Part shown: piece by piece, positions 60,815 through 64,000 of the stretch
How positions within the stretch are numbered: position 1 is the first letter of the stretch
Layout of the letters: every line of letters begins with the position of its first letter
NCBI GenBank assembly: GCA_023417935.1
Contig: JAEZDY010000031.1
Coordinates: 1-64,000, forward strand
Direction: 5' to 3'
Source: Bacteroidota bacterium
GTDB lineage: Bacteria; Bacteroidota; Bacteroidia; Bacteroidales; Lentimicrobiaceae
Length of the DNA stretch: 64,000 bases
Position numbers and translations under genes: made by a program
The notes under the pieces: generated by a model
What the model was told of the DNA's origin: nothing
The model's database searches: none
The model's input: the letters and a program-made list of their open reading frames with translations, nothing else

Positions 60815-62377
60815 TCATGCCTTATGTGGCAACCATATTTTGAAGGTTGAGCCTTTACCTGGTTCACTTTCAACACTTACTTTTCCTTCATGCTTTTCAA
60901 CAATGAACTTAACATAACTCAAACCAAGGCCAAATCCTTTAACATCATGTACATCGCCTGTTGGAACCCTGTATAGTTTATCAAAAATCTTTTTCTGATT
61001 GGTCTTGCTGATTCCAATTCCATTATCCACTATACTGACTAGTATACCTTCATTAATATTTTGCGTAATAATATTGATCAACGGTTTACGCGGTGTATAC
61101 TTGTTGGCATTATCAAGTAAATTGTTAATCACATTCGTAATGTGTACTTTGTCAGCAATAATTTCCGGATTTTCGGCATTGAGTTCAACGTTTATACTGC
61201 CATCGCGTATTTCAACCTGTATAGCTATTTTATGGGCAACATCTTCAATAATGTCATGCAAGTTGATCTTATCCTTTCTTAAATTCAATTCACCTTTTTC
61301 CAATATGGCTGTTTGAAGTATCTTTTCAGCCATCACTCCCAGGCGCTTGTTCTCTTCACTGATAATATCAATATATGAGTGCACAAATTCATCAGTTTTT
61401 GGCACTGACTTATCGTTCAAAACCTCACACGCCAATGATACAGTGCTGATAGGTGTTTTAAACTCATGCGTCATGTTATTGATGAAATCATTTTTCATTT
61501 CTGAAAGCTTCTTTTGCCTGAAAATAGCAATTATAACTGTCATGAAAGCGGAAATTATGACCAGCATTAGTAAACCAGAAATGGTTAACATTCCTCCCAT
61601 TTGTACAAGAAGATATCTGGTTTGATTAGGAAAGTAAAGTACCAGATAATCAGGTGATGCATAATTATTTGCAGGGAATAACCTGAAATACATGCCGTCA
61701 AGTACCAGAGGTTCTCTGTATTCAGCATCCTTTTCAATAACCATAAGATTACGCGACTTACTATAAACCCCAAAGGCATACTTGGCGTTGATGCCTTTAT
61801 TGGTAAGTGATGCCGCTAATAACGTATCAAGCTTACCTTCAGTGAGCCAGTTCTCAATGTAAGGTGTAAAGGGATTGTTAAACATCTCATCAAAAACCTG
61901 GTTTAGGAGGAATGCCTTTTTACGATTTAACTGAAGGGCATATCCGGTTAAACCGCTAGCGGTATCCGCTGTTGAATCACTTCCAGGAAAGTCCATTGCA
62001 ACAGAATCCGACTTTTTAACCATGCTCCATTTGTTATCTTCAACCACCTGATCCCATTGCTGTTTGCGTTGGTAGTTAAAAGTTCCGGTGTTCTGATTTA
62101 AATGGGCTGTGCTTCCAGTTTCTAGGTATATAAGGTAATCAAGCGAATCAATAGACCGTAGCAAGGAATTGTATTCCATATTCTTTCGGATCTGACGGTT
62201 GACTTCTTCTTTTTCAATCCGCGACATTAAGTCAGCAACAGCCTCTGTTACACTCCTCTGGAAATTTGTTTCCCTTAATTCAACAGCATTTTTGATCCAA
62301 TAAATTTGGATGCCTATTAATACTACTATGGCTATGCTTACCAATAAGGTAATCCACACAATCATTCTGCTGTTCAT
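60815..62377 (-). CDS. Membrane sensor histidine kinase (RprX-like)
   Basis: 520 residues. Transmembrane helices at about 7-27 and 262-286 bound a 230-residue periplasmic sensor without a named domain. The HisKA H-box is NNMTHEFKTPIS (H304). The HATPase has NNLLDNANKY, VDNGIGI and GFGLGLSYVKFIVEKHEG. It phosphorylates the downstream OmpR-type regulator in response to an envelope signal. The start ATG (62375-62377) has a TATCTTTG box only 5 nt upstream, suggesting a leaderless mRNA for the pair. Confidence 0.93.
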   Translation of the reverse strand: MNSRMIVWITLLVSIAIVVLIGIQIYWIKNAVELRETNFQRSVTEAVADLMSRIEKEEVNRQIRKNMEYNSLLRSIDSLDYLIYLETGSTAHLNQNTGTFNYQRKQQWDQVVEDNKWSMVKKSDSVAMDFPGSDSTADTASGLTGYALQLNRKKAFLLNQVFDEMFNNPFTPYIENWLTEGKLDTLLAASLTNKGINAKYAFGVYSKSRNLMVIEKDAEYREPLVLDGMYFRLFPANNYASPDYLVLYFPNQTRYLLVQMGGMLTISGLLMLVIISAFMTVIIAIFRQKKLSEMKNDFINNMTHEFKTPISTVSLACEVLNDKSVPKTDEFVHSYIDIISEENKRLGVMAEKILQTAILEKGELNLRKDKINLHDIIEDVAHKIAIQVEIRDGSINVELNAENPEIIADKVHITNVINNLLDNANKYTPRKPLINIITQNINEGILVSIVDNGIGISKTNQKKIFDKLYRVPTGDVHDVKGFGLGLSYVKFIVEKHEGKVSVESEPGKGSTFKIWLPHKA

Positions 62378-62382
62378 GAGTG

Positions 62383-62390
62383 CAAAGATA
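62383..62390 (-). promoter_or_regulatory. -7 box (TATCTTTG) 5 nt before the sensor kinase gene
   Basis: An exact TAnnTTTG on the minus strand separated from the ATG by CACTC. Transcription is predicted at or beside the start codon. Confidence 0.45.
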
Positions 62391-62476
62391 AACCTCCATT
62401 GTGATTGATTATCTTCAGCTTAACATCTTTTAACGTTTGTTGTATTTGCTTAACAAGTCAAGCATGGGAGGAGGAG

Positions 62477-62607
62477 TATCTTTGTAATGTCAAAAGTGAT
62501 TGACTATACCAAATGATTTTTATAGTGTTGTGTGTGTAAAACTATAAATTGGTTTTGTTGTGTGAAAAAAGCGAATGCAGCTCCAAGGGGTTGCATTCGT
62601 TTTTTTA
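62477..62607 (+). ncRNA. Candidate small RNA with own -7 box and terminator
   Basis: TATCTTTG at 62477-62484 could start a transcript near 62489. It would end at a strong terminator hairpin: CGAATGCA (62572-62579) pairs with TGCATTCG (62592-62599), followed by seven or more T. The roughly 118-nt product holds a second hairpin (TATAGT with ACTATA) and no ORF longer than eight codons. No gene upstream on this strand needs the terminator. No known RNA family is recognised. Confidence 0.45.
62572..62607 (+). terminator. Strong intrinsic terminator upstream of pgi
   Basis: An 8-bp GC-containing stem with a 12-nt loop and a T run (62600-62607). It isolates pgi from anything transcribed to its left. 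Confidence 0.85.
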
Positions 62608-62623
62608 TGTAACGCCTTCTGTG

Positions 62624-62631
62624 TACATTTG
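62624..62631 (+). promoter_or_regulatory. -7 box (TACATTTG) for pgi
   Basis: An exact TAnnTTTG just after the terminator, giving a leader of about 100 nt before ATG 62734. No good -33 at the usual spacing. Confidence 0.45.
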
Positions 62632-62733
62632 TTTTAGCAAATAGAAATAAGAGGGTGCCATCTGTTGAACTACCTTTCTTATTCTTGGTTTAGGTTATAG
62701 GAAAATTAGTTTATATCATAGCAACAAAACAAA

Positions 62734-64000
62734 ATGACCAATCTTAGCGTAGATATCCGGGGGTTAAAGAACTTTGTCGATGAAAAGACAATCGAGGCAT
62801 TTACCTCAGAGTTAATACTTCATCAGGGTGCACTTCTTAATAAAAGTGGTAAAGGAAATGACTTCCTTGGCTGGATAACATTACCTGATGAAATTGATGC
62901 CAACCTCCTTGAAAGTATTGAAAATGACGCTCGTTTTATTACTCGTTCAGCCGATTTATATGTTGTTATCGGTATTGGAGGTTCATACCTTGGGGCAAGG
63001 GCAATTATTGAAGCACTACAAAATAATTTTGCCTCGCTCTTATCAAAGGATCATCGCGGGAAACCTTTAGTGATATACGCAGGTAACAATATTTCAGAAG
63101 ATTATATGGCCGATCTCCTGAAGGTACTCGATCAGCGTGATTATGCCTTAACTGTAATATCAAAAAGCGGCACTACTACTGAGCCAGCAATCGCTTTCAG
63201 GATTTTACGTAAACATCTGGAGGACAAGTATGGTAAGGAAGAAGCCCGGAAGAGAATCATTGCTATCACTGATCAGTCAAAAGGTGCTTTAAAACGCCTG
63301 GCCGTTGCCGAAGGATACAGAACTTATATTGTGCCTGATGATGTCGGTGGTCGCTATTCTGTGCTAACACCGGTAGGCTTATTGCCTATTGCTGTGGCAG
63401 GGTTCGATATCAGGCAATTTGTTGCAGGCGCAAAGGCTATGAAGGACGTCGTTACGACTTCGAAAACTATTGATGAAAATCCAGCATTTAAGTATGTTGC
63501 TGCACGCAATGCCTTATACAGGGCAGGTAAACCTTTGGAGATAATGGTTAATTACCAGCCATCACTTACTTACCTTACCGAGTGGTGGAAGCAACTCTTC
63601 GGTGAAAGTGAAGGTAAAGAAAACAAAGGCATTTTCCCTGCCGGTGTGTCATTTACTACCGATCTTCATAGCATGGGACAATACGTTCAGGAAGGTTTGC
63701 GCATTCTGTTTGAAACCGTATTAAGTATAGAAAAGCCACAAAAAAATATACTCGTGCCTTCAGAGGAGGATGATGCCGACGGATTAAACTTCATTGCCGG
63801 AAAGCGAATTAGTGAAGTTAACCGTGAAGCGGAGCGTGGAACCTTACTTGCACATATTGATGGAGGAGTGCCAAATATTATAATAAATGTTCCTGAAATA
63901 AATGAGTTCGTTTTAGGTCAGTTGGTTTATTTCTACGAATTTTCATGCGCACTTTCAGGATATGTTCTTGACGTAAATCCTTTTGATCAACCAGGTGTTG
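62734..64000 (+). CDS. pgi: Glucose-6-phosphate isomerase (3' end outside window)
   Basis: The frame opens at ATG 62734 and is still open at the window edge after 422 codons; the family usually has about 445-450 residues in Bacteroidota, so most is present. It interconverts glucose-6-phosphate and fructose-6-phosphate. Visible marks are VVIGIGGSYLGARA (sugar-phosphate loop), VISKSGTTTEPAIAF, the catalytic region DDVGGRYSVLTPVG, and FTTDLHSMGQYVQEG with the ring-opening His. It has its own promoter-like box and a terminator upstream, so it is the first gene of its transcript. Confidence 0.96.
   Translation, partial: MTNLSVDIRGLKNFVDEKTIEAFTSELILHQGALLNKSGKGNDFLGWITLPDEIDANLLESIENDARFITRSADLYVVIGIGGSYLGARAIIEALQNNFASLLSKDHRGKPLVIYAGNNISEDYMADLLKVLDQRDYALTVISKSGTTTEPAIAFRILRKHLEDKYGKEEARKRIIAITDQSKGALKRLAVAEGYRTYIVPDDVGGRYSVLTPVGLLPIAVAGFDIRQFVAGAKAMKDVVTTSKTIDENPAFKYVAARNALYRAGKPLEIMVNYQPSLTYLTEWWKQLFGESEGKENKGIFPAGVSFTTDLHSMGQYVQEGLRILFETVLSIEKPQKNILVPSEEDDADGLNFIAGKRISEVNREAERGTLLAHIDGGVPNIIINVPEINEFVLGQLVYFYEFSCALSGYVLDVNPFDQPGV

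Overview
This window looks like a chromosomal segment of a low-GC Bacteroidota bacterium, probably of the Bacteroidales/Marinilabiliales type. Three things support this. There are two SusC/SusD pairs. Several secreted proteins carry a C-terminal type IX secretion (T9SS) sorting domain. Many start regions have the Bacteroidota -7 promoter box TAnnTTTG, while Shine-Dalgarno sequences are lacking. The long form of IspG, the RprX/RprY-like two-component pair and the LytS-type beta-propeller sensor fit the same group. No phage, transposase, integrase or CRISPR array was seen.

Layout. 1-5.7 kb: the tail of an OmpA-family gene, two SDR dehydrogenases, an ArsC-like/fumC pair and a GT39-like membrane glycosyltransferase. 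5.7-16.5 kb: beta-glucan locus 1, with a divergent GH30, then a PKD lipoprotein, GH16, SusC, SusD and a lipoprotein GH30. 16.7-19.8 kb: an EF-G-like GTPase and a PfkB sugar kinase. 20-29.3 kb: beta-glucan locus 2, GH16-SusC-SusD on the minus strand, with a divergent propeller sensor kinase that has no adjacent response regulator. 29.4-40.7 kb: exported beta-helix and T9SS proteins, a PurF-like enzyme with a degenerate glutaminase domain, and an exported PHP-type protein. 41-42.5 kb: a sodium:solute symporter. 42.6-49.6 kb: a tight seven-gene operon (below). 49.7-53 kb: a FISUMP lipoprotein, tRNA-Asn, an MBL hydrolase, a cytochrome c lipoprotein and a DUF1761-like remnant. 53.2-64 kb: ispG, pgk, a methionine-type aminotransferase with an omega-amidase and a DEAD-box helicase, an RprXY-like system, a candidate small RNA and the start of pgi.

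How the genes work together. The two SusCD loci, with GH16 (beta-1,3-glucanase type) and GH30 (beta-1,6-glucanase/glucosidase type) enzymes, look like a split laminarin or mixed beta-glucan uptake system. Glucose released from it would enter glycolysis, for which pgi and pgk are present here.

The most unusual block is the operon at 42.66-49.63 kb: pirin, a squalene/phytoene-synthase-like protein, an AttH/CrtC-like lipocalin, an ABC ATPase, an ABC-2 permease, a polytopic fusion of an isoprenylcysteine/phospholipid-methyltransferase-like domain to an Lgt-like domain, and a sulfotransferase. Gaps are 14 nt or less and there are three 4-nt overlaps. I read it as a candidate pathway that makes, modifies and exports an isoprenoid-derived lipid. 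That is inference; no product can be assigned from sequence.

A second theme is the spacers. Several hold short tandem repeats with periods of 11, 22, 28 or 30 bp, and at least four genes have a TAnnTTTG box only 4-6 nt before the ATG, suggesting leaderless mRNAs.
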